64,000 bases of DNA from Arthrobacter sp. (GCF_031179985.1 NZ_JAPSHJ010000004.1:59648-123647); one strand, 5' to 3'. Numbered from the stretch's first letter, positions 17,059 to 25,494 are shown. The notes: generated by a model not told the origin, from the sequence alone. Program-made: numbers and translations.

Positions 17059-18072
17059 CTAGGAGTTGTAGCCCTGCGGGTTGTTCTTTTGCCAGCGCCA
17101 GTGGTCTTCGCACATCTGGTCGATGGTTTTGGTGGTGGACCAGCTCAGGTCGGCCAAGGCTGAAGTTGCGTCGGCCCAGAAGGCGGGGAGGTCCCCGGCC
17201 CGTCGTCCTGTGATCTCATAGGGGATTTCCCGTCCCACGGCCTTTTCAAAGGACCGCAGCACTTCAAGCACGGATGAGCCCTTGCCTGACCCGAGGTTCC
17301 ACCGGAAAACTCCGGCCCGTTCCGCGATGTGGTTCAGGGCTGCGAGGTGCCCTTCGGCCAGATCGACGACGTGGATGTAGTCACGCAGGCAGGTTCCGTC
17401 CGGGGTGTCGTAGTCGCCACCGAACACCATGAGCTTTTCCCGCCGGCCTACTGCGACCTGGGCTATGAACGGCACCAGGTTGTTGGGAATGCCCTGCGGG
17501 TCCTCACCAATCCGCCCGGAGGGGTGGGCGCCGACAGGGTTGAAGTAGCGAAGCAGCGCAATGTGCCAACGGTCATCAGCGGCTCCGAGGTCCGAGAGGA
17601 TGTCCTCGATCTGCTCCTTGGTGCGGCCGTACGGGTTGTTGGCGCCGATTTCCATTTTTTCCACATAGGGAATCTCGTTATGCTCGCCGTAGACAGTTGC
17701 GGAGGAGCTGAAGACGATGGAGCGCACGTCGTGACGGTCCATGGCACGGATGAGGTTGAGCGTTCCCACCAGGTTGTTGTAGTAGTACTTCAGGGGCTCC
17801 TGAACAGACTCACCAACAGCCTTCAGACCCGCAAAGTGGATGACAGCGTCTACATCCTCTTGGGCGAAGACGGCGTTGACAGCGTCTTCATCCACCAGAT
17901 CCACCTCGTGGAAAGCTGCCTGCTTGCCGCTGAGCTCAAACACCCGCCGCAAGGCTTCCTCACTGGAGTTCACCAGATTGTCTATGACCACAACATCGTG
18001 GCCCGCCTCCTGAAGGGACAGGACCGTGTGCGAACCGATATAGCCGGTGCCGCCAGTTACCAGAATTCTCAT
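17059..18072 (-). CDS. galE: UDP-glucose 4-epimerase
   Basis: This 337-residue extended short-chain dehydrogenase interconverts UDP-glucose and UDP-galactose for cell-wall and exopolysaccharide precursors. The NAD motif TGGTGYIGSH lies at the N-terminus. The catalytic serine region is FSSSATVYG, and the Tyr148-x3-Lys152 pair is in YGRTK. The GalE-specific NPVGAHPSG and the C-terminal YEITGRRAGD are also present. It is divergent from a TetR regulator gene 114 nt away, which could control it, although this is not shown. Confidence 0.96.
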   Translation of the reverse strand: MRILVTGGTGYIGSHTVLSLQEAGHDVVVIDNLVNSSEEALRRVFELSGKQAAFHEVDLVDEDAVNAVFAQEDVDAVIHFAGLKAVGESVQEPLKYYYNNLVGTLNLIRAMDRHDVRSIVFSSSATVYGEHNEIPYVEKMEIGANNPYGRTKEQIEDILSDLGAADDRWHIALLRYFNPVGAHPSGRIGEDPQGIPNNLVPFIAQVAVGRREKLMVFGGDYDTPDGTCLRDYIHVVDLAEGHLAALNHIAERAGVFRWNLGSGKGSSVLEVLRSFEKAVGREIPYEITGRRAGDLPAFWADATSALADLSWSTTKTIDQMCEDHWRWQKNNPQGYNS

Positions 18073-18186
18073 GGCTCCACGCTATCCCAAATTGCCTCAC
18101 CCCCACCGAACGGCCGGAAGTGCTACGACAGGTGCCGGCCGGTGCGCCACCGACGGGTGCCAGCACATCTGTGCTAAATAGGACTG

Positions 18187-18867
18187 GTGCCCAAATACGT
18201 GGATGCCGACCTCCGGCGGCAAGATGTGGTGGAAGCAGTATTCAGGATTATCGCCAGTGATGGCCTTGAGCGCGCATCGCTGAGGGAAGTTGCGGAGGAA
18301 GCCGGCCTTGCGGTGGGTTCGGTCCGCCACTATTTCTCAAGCAGCGAGGAGTTGCTGATCCATTCGTTTGGAGTAGTCGTGGACCGCATCACCGGACGCC
18401 TCAATGAAGCAGCTCAGGCGGTAGCCGGGTGCACCCCTGGCACCAGCGAGCACAGGGCAGCGGTATTAACCCTCCTGGGCCAAATCCTTCCGCTCGATGA
18501 GGAGCGGGCTGTGGACAGCTGCGTCTGGCTCGCTTTTAAGAACGCTGCCCGCATCAGGCCCTTTCTGGCTCCCGAGGCTGACCGGAGTCACCGTGCCGTT
18601 GCTGCCGCTATGGGTGAATTGGTCATGGAGCTGATTGCGCCGCCGTCGGACATCGACGGCGGCACTACCGGCGGTACGAACGGTCAGGACAGCGGCGACG
18701 CTGCCGATCGGCAGGTCCTCGTTACCGAGGCTGAGCGCTTGCTTGCCATGCTCGAGGGCCTGAGTATGCACGCGCTGCTCCAGCCTGAGTGGATGACGGC
18801 ACAGATGTGCCACGAGGTCCTGGAGTCCCATCTGGACACCCTTACCCCTCCCGTCAAAGGCCATTAA
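18187..18867 (+). CDS. TetR family transcriptional regulator
   Basis: The 226-residue protein has a TetR helix-turn-helix at residues about 10-55 (VVEAVFRIIASDGLERASLR, then GLAVGSVRHYFSSSEELL) and a divergent ligand-binding C-terminal domain close to the BetI/PksA-like TetR_C_6 form. It starts at GTG 18187, 6 nt after TAAATA, so the mRNA may be leaderless. It is divergent from galE, and its targets and ligand are unknown. A Gly/Thr-rich loop around residues 158-170 looks like a flexible insertion. Confidence 0.88.
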   Translation: MPKYVDADLRRQDVVEAVFRIIASDGLERASLREVAEEAGLAVGSVRHYFSSSEELLIHSFGVVVDRITGRLNEAAQAVAGCTPGTSEHRAAVLTLLGQILPLDEERAVDSCVWLAFKNAARIRPFLAPEADRSHRAVAAAMGELVMELIAPPSDIDGGTTGGTNGQDSGDAADRQVLVTEAERLLAMLEGLSMHALLQPEWMTAQMCHEVLESHLDTLTPPVKGH

Positions 18868-18929
18868 CGCCGCCCTGTATCGGGAATACACTGGGACGGG
18901 GACATCTAACATCAAGGGAGGCCATTCGG

Positions 18930-19541
18930 ATGCATCAGACAGGCGGTCCCGCCTGGGAGATCACCATGGACACCTCAGGTCCCATGCTCATTGCCCTCTA
19001 TGTACGGGATGCCGCAGGGCTGGATGGTGCCGGCAGGCCTGCCCTTTCGCATGCAGCCCCAAAGGTTCACCGGGCGAACCACAACCACCTCACTGCCGAT
19101 GTCGGCGGGATCAGCGCGCTCAAGACCGAGTGGGAGGCGTGGTGGGAGAAGCTGGTGCGATCGCACCCGCAGATGACGCCGGACCTCACTCCTCCTTCCT
19201 TCGAAGCATTCGCCAATTCACCTGCCCTCCAGCGCGTCCTGCAGGCACACTTTGGCGGCGCGCTCAGCTGGGCGCGTGAACGCCGGAGCGACTACGCCAC
19301 CCTGGAAGCCGAGCGGGAGGCGGGCGGCGCCTGCCAGCTTCTGGGCGACATCGTCGAGGACAGGCTGATGGAGGTGGGCAGGGAGTCGAGGGACTTCAAC
19401 CTGACCATTATTGAATTACCACTTGACGAGCCGCGGGCATGGTACCTGGAGCCCGACAAGATAGTGATGAGCCAGGACCTCTTGTCCCACCCGGACACGT
19501 TCAGGAGCTACGTCCAGCCAGTCGTGGAGATGCTTGCCTGA
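18930..19541 (+). CDS. conserved hypothetical protein
   Basis: A soluble protein of 203 residues, with no signal peptide or membrane segment, starts at ATG 18930 behind AGGGAGG (18915-18921). Notable parts are a central Trp-rich segment (TEWEAWWEKLVRSHPQ) and a C-terminal part with a strand-rich LTIIELPLDEPRAWYLEP and VMSQDLLSHPDTFRSY. I do not recognise a family, and there are no catalytic motifs that I can defend. It follows the TetR gene by 62 nt on the same strand, but its own strong ribosome site suggests independent translation. Confidence 0.75.
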   Translation: MHQTGGPAWEITMDTSGPMLIALYVRDAAGLDGAGRPALSHAAPKVHRANHNHLTADVGGISALKTEWEAWWEKLVRSHPQMTPDLTPPSFEAFANSPALQRVLQAHFGGALSWARERRSDYATLEAEREAGGACQLLGDIVEDRLMEVGRESRDFNLTIIELPLDEPRAWYLEPDKIVMSQDLLSHPDTFRSYVQPVVEMLA

Positions 19542-19556
19542 CTACGGCTGGATTGC

Positions 19557-20411
19557 TTACGAGGCGTCCTGGACAGCAAAGGTGATGGAGACCTGACCGT
19601 TCGCGGCAGCACTTGGCTGCCAGCCATTCCGTGATTCCCTTAGCCAGCTGTACCCCGCGACGTCGACTGCCGTCAGGGAGCGCAACTTGGCATTGGCTAC
19701 AGCCCACTGGGCAATGGCCCATGCCTGGCTGTCACTGGACTGGACCACCAGGACGGAACCTTCCACGGACGCGGGAACGTCGCCGAAGGTGGCCGTCAGT
19801 TCGTCCAGCACAGCTTGCGGATCGCCTGCTTCTTCCGGGGCACGAAGGGTGCAGTCGAGCGCAGCGGTGGACTGTCCCGTCAAAGCAGAAGCAAAGGCCC
19901 TCGCCATGCCCTCATGTTGGGCGTACGCGCGGGGATAGGCGGAGCGCTGTACCTGCTGGGCGGCGGCTGTAATTTCCAGCGCCTCGTAGTCCGGGACCTT
20001 GACCAGGGCAGCGTAGAAGGCCCCACTGGCGTAGTGCGGATCCATGACTTGCTCTTCGGTTCCCCAGCCTTGGGAGGGCCGCTGCTGGAACAGGCCCCGG
20101 GAGTCCGGTCCTGCTTCGTCTCCATACCTGATGTTGCGCAGCTTGGATTCCTGCATCGCGGTAGCCAAGGCAATCGTTGCTGCGCGTGGCGGTAGGCCGC
20201 GCTCGACAGCCTCCCCGGAAATCAACGCCGCATTTGCGGCCTGGTCCGTTGCCAGTTCGGCGCGTTGGGACCCTGCACTGGCTGTGCAGCGTTCGACGAT
20301 AACATTTTCCGAACGCTGCACTATGGACAGGGCGATGTAGCTGCCGCCACCCACCAGGGCCAGTGCCAACACCAGCACTAATGCGCGGCGACGGCCACGT
20401 CTGTGTGCCAC
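19557..20411 (-). CDS. secreted or membrane-anchored lysozyme-like protein
   Basis: The 284-residue product has an Arg-rich N-terminus and a single transmembrane segment at about residues 10-30, with the rest outside the cell. Residues about 85-160 look like a lytic-transglycosylase/lysozyme fold: ATAMQESKLRNIRYGD with a candidate catalytic Glu, then SRGLFQQRPSQGWGT and DPHYASGAFYAALV. Such domains cut peptidoglycan glycan strands. The C-terminal part (after 190) is unassigned. The start is GTG 20411 with GAGGGAG upstream. Activity is inferred from motif resemblance only. Confidence 0.72.
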   Translation of the reverse strand: MAHRRGRRRALVLVLALALVGGGSYIALSIVQRSENVIVERCTASAGSQRAELATDQAANAALISGEAVERGLPPRAATIALATAMQESKLRNIRYGDEAGPDSRGLFQQRPSQGWGTEEQVMDPHYASGAFYAALVKVPDYEALEITAAAQQVQRSAYPRAYAQHEGMARAFASALTGQSTAALDCTLRAPEEAGDPQAVLDELTATFGDVPASVEGSVLVVQSSDSQAWAIAQWAVANAKLRSLTAVDVAGYSWLRESRNGWQPSAAANGQVSITFAVQDAS

Positions 20412-20491
20412 GAAGATGCTCCCTCAGGCCCTTCAGGGCCGGTCCAGGTGATGTGCGGGTGAAGTTGCTGCTGTTCTTAAGGATTGTCGCC

Positions 20492-21505
20492 TCAGTTGGC
20501 GTGCAGGGCCTCGTTGAGCTCGACAGTTTGTCCCTTGCGGGGGAGTACCTCTACTGCGCCTGTGGCGGAATTCCGGCGGAACAGAAGGTTGGGGACTCCG
20601 GAAAGTTCCACCGCTTTGACAACCTTGCTGGTGTCCTCGCCGTCGGCATTCTTTGGGCCAACTACGAGCACACGGGTTCCTGCTGTGACATAGAGCCCGG
20701 CTTCGACGACTGAATCGCTGCCGATGCTGATCCCGACGCCGGAATTGGCACCCAGGAGGACCCGCTCGCCCAAGGCAATCTTTTCCTTCCCGCCACCCGA
20801 CAGGGTGCCCATGATGGAGGCGCCGCCGCCCACATCGGTGCCGTCTCCGGCAACCACTCCCGCGGAAATGCGGCCCTCGACCATCGAGGTTCCCAAGGTA
20901 CCCGCATTGAAGTTCACGAAACCCTCGTGCATAACAGTGGTGCCTTCGGCGAGGTGGGCACCCAGGCGCACCCGGTCGGCGTCTGCAATGCGCACACCAC
21001 TGGGGACAACGTAGTCCACCATGCGCGGGAACTTGTCCACTCCGTAGACGGTCACGGCGCCACGCCGGCGGAGTTTGGCACGCGTGAGTTCGAATCCATC
21101 GACTGCTGCAGGTCCGAAGTTGGTCCAGACGACATTCGGCAGTTTGCCGAAGACGCCGTCGAGGTTGATCGTGTTCGGTTGAACCAAACGGTGAGACAGC
21201 AGGTGCAGCCGGAGATACGCGTCTGCAGTGTCAGCCGGGGCTTCGTCAAGGTCAATCTGGACGAAGACAACCTTCTGCTCGGTTCCACGATCCGGGTCTG
21301 TTCCGCCGGCAGCGATCTCCGCCAGGACACCATCCGCGTTGGCCACATCACGGAGATGATCGGCTGCAACCCCCAAGGCCGGTGCGGGGAACCAGACGTC
21401 CAGCACAGTGGAATCACCGTTGCGGGTGAAGATGGTGGCCACTCCATAGCCATGGGCGGAACGGGCGGCAGAGGGCACGGCGGAATCAGCCACGGTTTCA
21501 GTCAT
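20492..21505 (-). CDS. dapD: 2,3,4,5-tetrahydropyridine-2,6-dicarboxylate N-succinyltransferase
   Basis: This 337-residue enzyme succinylates tetrahydrodipicolinate using succinyl-CoA in diaminopimelate synthesis. It has the actinobacterial N-terminal domain followed by a left-handed beta-helix built of hexapeptide repeats (for example GVRIADADRVRLGAHLAEGT and EGRISAGVVAGDGTDVGGGA). The start at ATG 21505 lies 6 nt after a TACACT box, so it is leaderless; a start nine codons upstream is rejected. It is divergent from dapE. Confidence 0.95.
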   Translation of the reverse strand: MTETVADSAVPSAARSAHGYGVATIFTRNGDSTVLDVWFPAPALGVAADHLRDVANADGVLAEIAAGGTDPDRGTEQKVVFVQIDLDEAPADTADAYLRLHLLSHRLVQPNTINLDGVFGKLPNVVWTNFGPAAVDGFELTRAKLRRRGAVTVYGVDKFPRMVDYVVPSGVRIADADRVRLGAHLAEGTTVMHEGFVNFNAGTLGTSMVEGRISAGVVAGDGTDVGGGASIMGTLSGGGKEKIALGERVLLGANSGVGISIGSDSVVEAGLYVTAGTRVLVVGPKNADGEDTSKVVKAVELSGVPNLLFRRNSATGAVEVLPRKGQTVELNEALHAN

Positions 21506-21555
21506 GGCCCCAGTGTATCGAGAGCCGGGCACCGGACTCGAACTAGACTGTCACC
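21506..21555. promoter_or_regulatory. divergent leaderless promoters of dapD and dapE
   Basis: On the minus strand TACACT (21517-21512) precedes the dapD ATG by 6 nt. On the plus strand TAGACT (21544-21549) precedes the dapE GTG by 6 nt. Neither start has a Shine-Dalgarno sequence. The two -10 boxes are only 26 nt apart, so each promoter must use -35 DNA that overlaps the other gene's start. Confidence 0.65.
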
Positions 21556-22692
21556 GTGACTGCTCAAACCACTCCAGTGTCCTTGCCTGCTCCCTTGAAC
21601 CTGCGCCAGGATGTTGCGCTCCTCACAGCGGCCGTGATCGATATGAACAGCGTGTCCGGCAATGAGAGGGCTTTGGCTGACGCAGTTGAGGCCGCTTTGC
21701 TCAAGATTCCCCAGCTCCGGCTGGTCCGTGACGGAGATTCAATCATCGCCCGCACCGAGCTGGGCCGTTCTGAGCGCGTTATCCTCGCGGGCCACCTGGA
21801 TACTGTTCCGCTTCCCATCACAGAGGGATCCTTGGGGACTGTTCCGTCAACGTGGGTGTCCGGGACGCCGGGCCAGGGCGTTCTCTACGGGCGCGGCACC
21901 ACGGACATGAAGGGCGGGGTTGCTGTGCAACTGGCCCTCGCCGCGTCAATGTTTGACGACGGCGCTGAGCCCAACAAGGACGTGACCTTTGTCTTCTATG
22001 ACCATGAGGAAGTGGAAGAGGCTAAGAGCGGCCTCGGGCGGCTGGTACGGAACCACGGCCATCTTCTCGAGGGAGACTTCGCGATCCTCCTTGAACCAAC
22101 TGATGGAACCGTAGAGGGGGGCTGCAATGGGACGTCCCGCTTCGAAGTGACCACCATCGGCGAGGCAGCCCACTCGGCGCGGGCCTGGATGGGCAGTAAC
22201 GCAATCCATGCCGCAGCGCCCATTCTGGAGAGGCTCGCCCAGTATCAGCCTGCAACAGTCACGGTGGATGCTCTGGACTACCGAGAGAGCCTGAACGCGG
22301 TAAAAATCCATGGCGGCATTGCGGGCAATGTCATTCCCGATCGGTGTTTGGTGGAAATCAATTACCGCTTTGCGCCCGACAAATCCCTGGACCAGGCAGA
22401 GGCACACGTTAGAGAGCTGCTGTCTGGCTTCGACGTGGTCCGCACGGACGGGGCACCCGGAGCCCGCCCGGGGCTGACACACCCCGCTGCTGCCTCCTTC
22501 GTGGCTGCCGTCGGGGCTGAACCGAAGCCGAAGTATGGCTGGACCGATGTCGCCCGCTTTAGTGCCCTGGGGATACCGGCAGTGAACTTCGGTCCGGGAA
22601 ACCCATTGTTGGCTCATAAGGACAACGAGCACGTTGAGGCGGAAGCAATCCGCGAGTGCCTCCGCGCGCTCAAAATCTGGCTCTTGGCCTAA
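21556..22692 (+). CDS. dapE: succinyl-diaminopimelate desuccinylase
   Basis: This 378-residue M20 metallohydrolase releases succinate from N-succinyl-LL-diaminopimelate. Zinc-site motifs are LAGHLDTVP (first His and catalytic Asp), GRGTTDMKGG (bridging Asp), and YDHEEVEEAKSGLGRL (Glu pair). The dimerisation domain follows with GEAAHSARAWMGSNAIH, and the last zinc His is in NPLLAHKDNEHVE. It starts at GTG 21556. With dapC and dapD it gives three steps of the succinylase branch. Confidence 0.95.
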   Translation: MTAQTTPVSLPAPLNLRQDVALLTAAVIDMNSVSGNERALADAVEAALLKIPQLRLVRDGDSIIARTELGRSERVILAGHLDTVPLPITEGSLGTVPSTWVSGTPGQGVLYGRGTTDMKGGVAVQLALAASMFDDGAEPNKDVTFVFYDHEEVEEAKSGLGRLVRNHGHLLEGDFAILLEPTDGTVEGGCNGTSRFEVTTIGEAAHSARAWMGSNAIHAAAPILERLAQYQPATVTVDALDYRESLNAVKIHGGIAGNVIPDRCLVEINYRFAPDKSLDQAEAHVRELLSGFDVVRTDGAPGARPGLTHPAAASFVAAVGAEPKPKYGWTDVARFSALGIPAVNFGPGNPLLAHKDNEHVEAEAIRECLRALKIWLLA

Positions 22693-22828
22693 AAGACAGC
22701 CGTCGTCGAACGTTTCCCTCGTTCTCAGCGTGCCAATGCCCTGGGAATGTGCGCGTGCCGCTGTAGTGACACGACAGAAAAGCGGTCAAAGGCAGTATCG
22801 GACCCAGCAATCCATGTATCTTTGTTGT

Positions 22829-22842
22829 TGACAACTTTGTCA
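22829..22842. promoter_or_regulatory. operator-like palindrome upstream of the secreted protein pair
   Basis: TGACAA-CT-TTGTCA is a perfect dyad 19 nt before the TTG start at 22862. It overlaps plausible promoter elements (TTGTTG and CATAAA), so a bound regulator could block transcription. The surrounding DNA is AT-richer than the rest of the window. Confidence 0.35.
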
Positions 22843-22861
22843 CATAAACATTGGGGTTCTG

Positions 22862-23311
22862 TTGAAACATTTGACCAGACTTGTGTTGTTGATATTAGTG
22901 GTTGGATCGAGCTTTATGACCGCCGGCGTTGCGAACGCAGCAGTGAACGTGCCTGACCAGCAGGTCGTGCAGAAGACGGACCAGGCAATTGTCCAATTCT
23001 TTGAGCCGCACTGCTTTGCCAGTGCAGGTTTGAGCCAGGGAAGTTCCACGGTAACTGCCTCCGGATACGGCAGATGCAGGTTTATGCCACCCATCACGGT
23101 TGGCGTCACCGTGGTCATGTATCACAACGGTTGGAATATCGGCAGCACCTATAACTCCTGTTATATGGCCAGCGATGGTGACTGTTACGGACATTCCATT
23201 TCGACGCCAAATGCCGGTGGCAGCTACTGCTCAAGGGTTACGGTCGACTACGTCGAGCCCAATACCGGTAGCTTCAAGCAGTCCTCAACCTCGAACGGAG
23301 CTGGGTGTTAA
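22862..23311 (+). CDS. small secreted six-cysteine protein, unknown function
   Basis: This protein of 149 residues starts at TTG 22862 (GGGG about 7 nt upstream). It has a clear signal peptide, with hydrophobic core LVLLILVVGSSFMTAG and an ANA cleavage site near residue 26. The mature part is about 123 residues with six cysteines, including one at the last position (GAGC), suggesting three disulfides. It is rich in Ser, Gly, Thr and Tyr and looks all-beta. I recognise no family. The stop overlaps the start of the next gene (TAATG). The codon use is AT-richer than its neighbours, consistent with transfer. Confidence 0.7.
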   Translation: MKHLTRLVLLILVVGSSFMTAGVANAAVNVPDQQVVQKTDQAIVQFFEPHCFASAGLSQGSSTVTASGYGRCRFMPPITVGVTVVMYHNGWNIGSTYNSCYMASDGDCYGHSISTPNAGGSYCSRVTVDYVEPNTGSFKQSSTSNGAGC

Positions 23312-23697
23312 TGAGACGAGTACTTCTGAAAAAGGCCGTGGTTCTTGTTGCGGCGCTGGCGCTCTCCACAGGATCAGTGGCGCTATCTGCCGCGCCGAGC
23401 CAGGCTGCTGAAGGATGCCAGATTAGTTCGTGGTCCGAAGTCGATGGATCCAGCGGCAGCGTTATCTTCTATCCGCGGTTCGTTTGCTATTCCCAGAAAC
23501 TTTCAGCATCCATGCAGACCTTTCCTTCTAATGGCGGCAATACGTGGTCCAGTCCAACGCCGGGCCAATGGTATTCGGCAAATGGAGTTGTTGTTCCAAT
23601 CCAAGGCTCCGGCGAACACTGTGCCTATTTTAGGCTGACAGCATCTACAGGGTCCGGACCAGAAGAGTACTACGCTCAGGCGTGCACCTATGTCTGA
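23311..23697 (+). CDS. small secreted four-cysteine protein, unknown function
   Basis: The 128-residue product starts at ATG 23311, sharing one base with the TAA stop of the preceding gene, so the two are probably translationally coupled. The signal peptide (basic RRVLLKK, then VVLVAALALSTGSVALSAA) ends near SQA at residue 31-32. The mature part of about 96 residues has four cysteines and a Ser/Gly/Trp/Tyr-rich beta-like composition. The spacing of C...S(A/G)V/SM...W...HC or YC...(R/Y)(V/L)T resembles the first protein, so the two may be distant paralogues; this is an eye alignment only. Confidence 0.68.
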   Translation: MRRVLLKKAVVLVAALALSTGSVALSAAPSQAAEGCQISSWSEVDGSSGSVIFYPRFVCYSQKLSASMQTFPSNGGNTWSSPTPGQWYSANGVVVPIQGSGEHCAYFRLTASTGSGPEEYYAQACTYV

Positions 23698-23736
23698 CCG
23701 CTCTGCCTGACCATATTTACAGACGGCTTCTTAGCG

Positions 23737-23780
23737 ATGGCTCCCAGCAGTATCCTGACTCAGGATGCGGTGGGAGCCAT
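23737..23780. other. nested imperfect palindrome after the secreted protein pair
   Basis: ATGGCTCCCA (23737-23746) pairs with TGGGAGCCAT (23771-23780). Inside it ATCCTGA (23752-23758) and TCAGGAT (23760-23766) form a second inverted repeat, separated by small asymmetric internal loops. No T-run follows. It could stabilise or end the transcript of the secreted pair. Confidence 0.55.
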
Positions 23781-23793
23781 TGTGACGTCGGGG

Positions 23794-23818
23794 CGATGCG
23801 TCCAACACACGATGCGTC
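23794..23818. repeat. CGATGCGTC direct repeat in an intergenic region
   Basis: CGATGCGTC occurs at 23794-23802 and 23810-23818, a 16-nt period. The whole gap between the secreted pair and gluD (23698-24007) holds only this, the palindrome before it and the terminator after it; no gene is seen. Confidence 0.35.
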
Positions 23819-23884
23819 AAGAGCAGGACAGGCCCTGGATGGAGTGTCGGTTCCGCCTTAGTGAGGGTTACTAGGGAACACAAA

Positions 23885-23931
23885 AACGTTCGGCCGGGAT
23901 AAATTCCGGCCGAACGTTCCTGTGACTTTTT
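23885..23931. terminator. Rho-independent terminator between the secreted pair and gluD
   Basis: AACGTTCGGCCGG (23885-23897) and CCGGCCGAACGTT (23906-23918) form a 13-bp perfect stem with an 8-nt loop. A T-run lies at 23927-23931 on the plus strand. AAAAA just before the left arm would serve as a U-run for the convergent glu operon. Confidence 0.88.
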
Positions 23932-24007
23932 AGTGCGAGCTTCGGTAGGGAAGCGAGGCAGGTTCTTGGACCGCTGCTCCGTTCACCTACGGTTATCGTC
24001 CATCCTG

Positions 24008-24847
24008 CTAAGGTACGGCCGCCTCGATGGGCTCGGGCTCAGCCTTCGCCACCCCGCCAGCAGCCTTTACAGTGCCGCGACGTTCAATCCAGACCGCAAT
24101 CCGCGAAACAACAATGTTGATTGCAATGTAAATTGCAGCTGCCACAAAGAAGATGGGGAACAGGAAATCGGGCCCCAGGAAGTCTGCCATGATTTGCACT
24201 TTTCGCAGCAGTTCCTCATACGACACTATGTAGCCGAGGGACGTGTCCTTGAGGAGCACCACAAGCTGCGCAACCAAGGACGGCATCATGCGACGGATGG
24301 CCTGGGGCAGCTCGATGATCATCCTGGACTGAAAACTGGTCAATCCCACCGTGAGGCCGGCTTCGCGCTGGCCCTTTGGAAGCGATTGAATACCTGCCCG
24401 AATGATCTCGGCAAAGACAGCAGCGTTGTAGAGCACCAGTCCGGCAACGACCGCAGTGAACGCCCCGCTGGCAAATACAAGGAGCACAAAAAGCATCATG
24501 AGGACTACCGGCATGCCGCGGAGGAACTCGAGGACAATGCGTGTGGGGATCCGGATGGCGGCTATGTCCGAGATTCGCAGGAGGCACAAAAGCAGGCCGA
24601 GTGGAAAGGCCAGGACAGCTGCCACTGCAGCTGCGCTGAGCGTCGTGAGGACGCCATTGCCAAGCAGTGACCAGACATCGCCGCGGGTGAAGATCGCCCA
24701 ACGCTGCCCTTGGAAGATGCCTTGCTCTGCCAGGGTGGTGATGATCCAGGCAACCAGACCGAGGATCAGCACACTTCCCAACACAGAACCAATGAGTGAG
24801 ACTCTGCGGGCTTTCGGACCCGGGACGTCGTAGAGAACCGAGCTCAT
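24008..24847 (-). CDS. gluD: amino acid ABC transporter permease, GluD type
   Basis: This 279-residue membrane subunit belongs to the HisMQ/GluCD family (first transmembrane segment SLIGSVLGSVLILGLVAWII). The EAA-like loop lies around AGIQSLPKGQREAGLTVGLT, and about five membrane segments are visible. The C-terminal tail is Ala/Glu-rich. ATG 24847 overlaps the stop of gluC (ATGA arrangement), giving coupled translation. It is the last gene of a minus-strand operon gluA-gluB-gluC-gluD for polar amino acid, probably glutamate, import. Confidence 0.93.
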   Translation of the reverse strand: MSSVLYDVPGPKARRVSLIGSVLGSVLILGLVAWIITTLAEQGIFQGQRWAIFTRGDVWSLLGNGVLTTLSAAAVAAVLAFPLGLLLCLLRISDIAAIRIPTRIVLEFLRGMPVVLMMLFVLLVFASGAFTAVVAGLVLYNAAVFAEIIRAGIQSLPKGQREAGLTVGLTSFQSRMIIELPQAIRRMMPSLVAQLVVLLKDTSLGYIVSYEELLRKVQIMADFLGPDFLFPIFFVAAAIYIAINIVVSRIAVWIERRGTVKAAGGVAKAEPEPIEAAVP

Positions 24848-25494
24848 CGCGAGATCGCCACCTTTCGTTCGACGGTACTGGCCAAGATGCCCAACGGAAC
24901 TGTGATTAGCAGATAGAAGAACGCAACGCCCAGAAGTACCGTCATAACCTGATCACCGTTGGCATTCGCCAGCTGCCGCCCATAGCCGAAGAGTTCCAGG
25001 ACAAAGAACGCACCGGCAACTGAGGAGTTCTTCGTTAGTGCGATGAGGATATTGATCAGTGGTGGAATGACTGTGCGAAGTGCTTGCGGAAGAATAATGA
25101 GCGACAGTACCTGACCGAACTGCATGCCGATGCTTCGGGCAGCCTCAGCCTGGCCTACGTGAACGCTGTTGACACCGGAGCGGACAGCTTCAGCGATGAA
25201 CGCCGCGGTGTAGGTGCTTAGCGCGATGATGGCAGCCACTTCGAATTGTTCGAATCTGACTCCCAAACGGGGGAGGACGATCGCGGCGAAGAAAAAGGCG
25301 ATTGTCAGGGGGGTGTTCCGCAGGACTTCGACGTAGGTCATGCTGAAGCCGCGGAGCGCTGCAACTGGTGAAACTCTGGCCGCGGCCAGGAGCGTGCCCA
25401 GTACCAGTGCGATCGCTCCAGACACAACGGACAAGAAAAGCGTTCGAAGAAAGCCTTCCCAGTAGAGAGGGAGGTTTTCAATTATGACGTCCAT
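24844..25494 (-). CDS. gluC: amino acid ABC transporter permease, GluC type
   Basis: The 216-residue partner permease starts MDVIIENLPLYWEGFLRTLF, typical for GluC, at ATG 25494 with AAGGA 5 nt upstream. The open frame runs 27 codons further to 25575, but that region contains an intercistronic hairpin and a poor composition. The EAA loop is in GVNSVHVGQAEAARSIGMQF. It would pair with GluD in the membrane and with the GluA ATPase. Confidence 0.92.
   Translation of the reverse strand: MDVIIENLPLYWEGFLRTLFLSVVSGAIALVLGTLLAAARVSPVAALRGFSMTYVEVLRNTPLTIAFFFAAIVLPRLGVRFEQFEVAAIIALSTYTAAFIAEAVRSGVNSVHVGQAEAARSIGMQFGQVLSLIILPQALRTVIPPLINILIALTKNSSVAGAFFVLELFGYGRQLANANGDQVMTVLLGVAFFYLLITVPLGILASTVERKVAISR

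Noticed and set aside
21528..21548. tRNA T-arm-like sequence TTCGAGTCC on the minus strand
   Set aside because: The flanking bases cannot form the T-stem, no anticodon or acceptor stem is present, and the site overlaps the dapD/dapE promoters.
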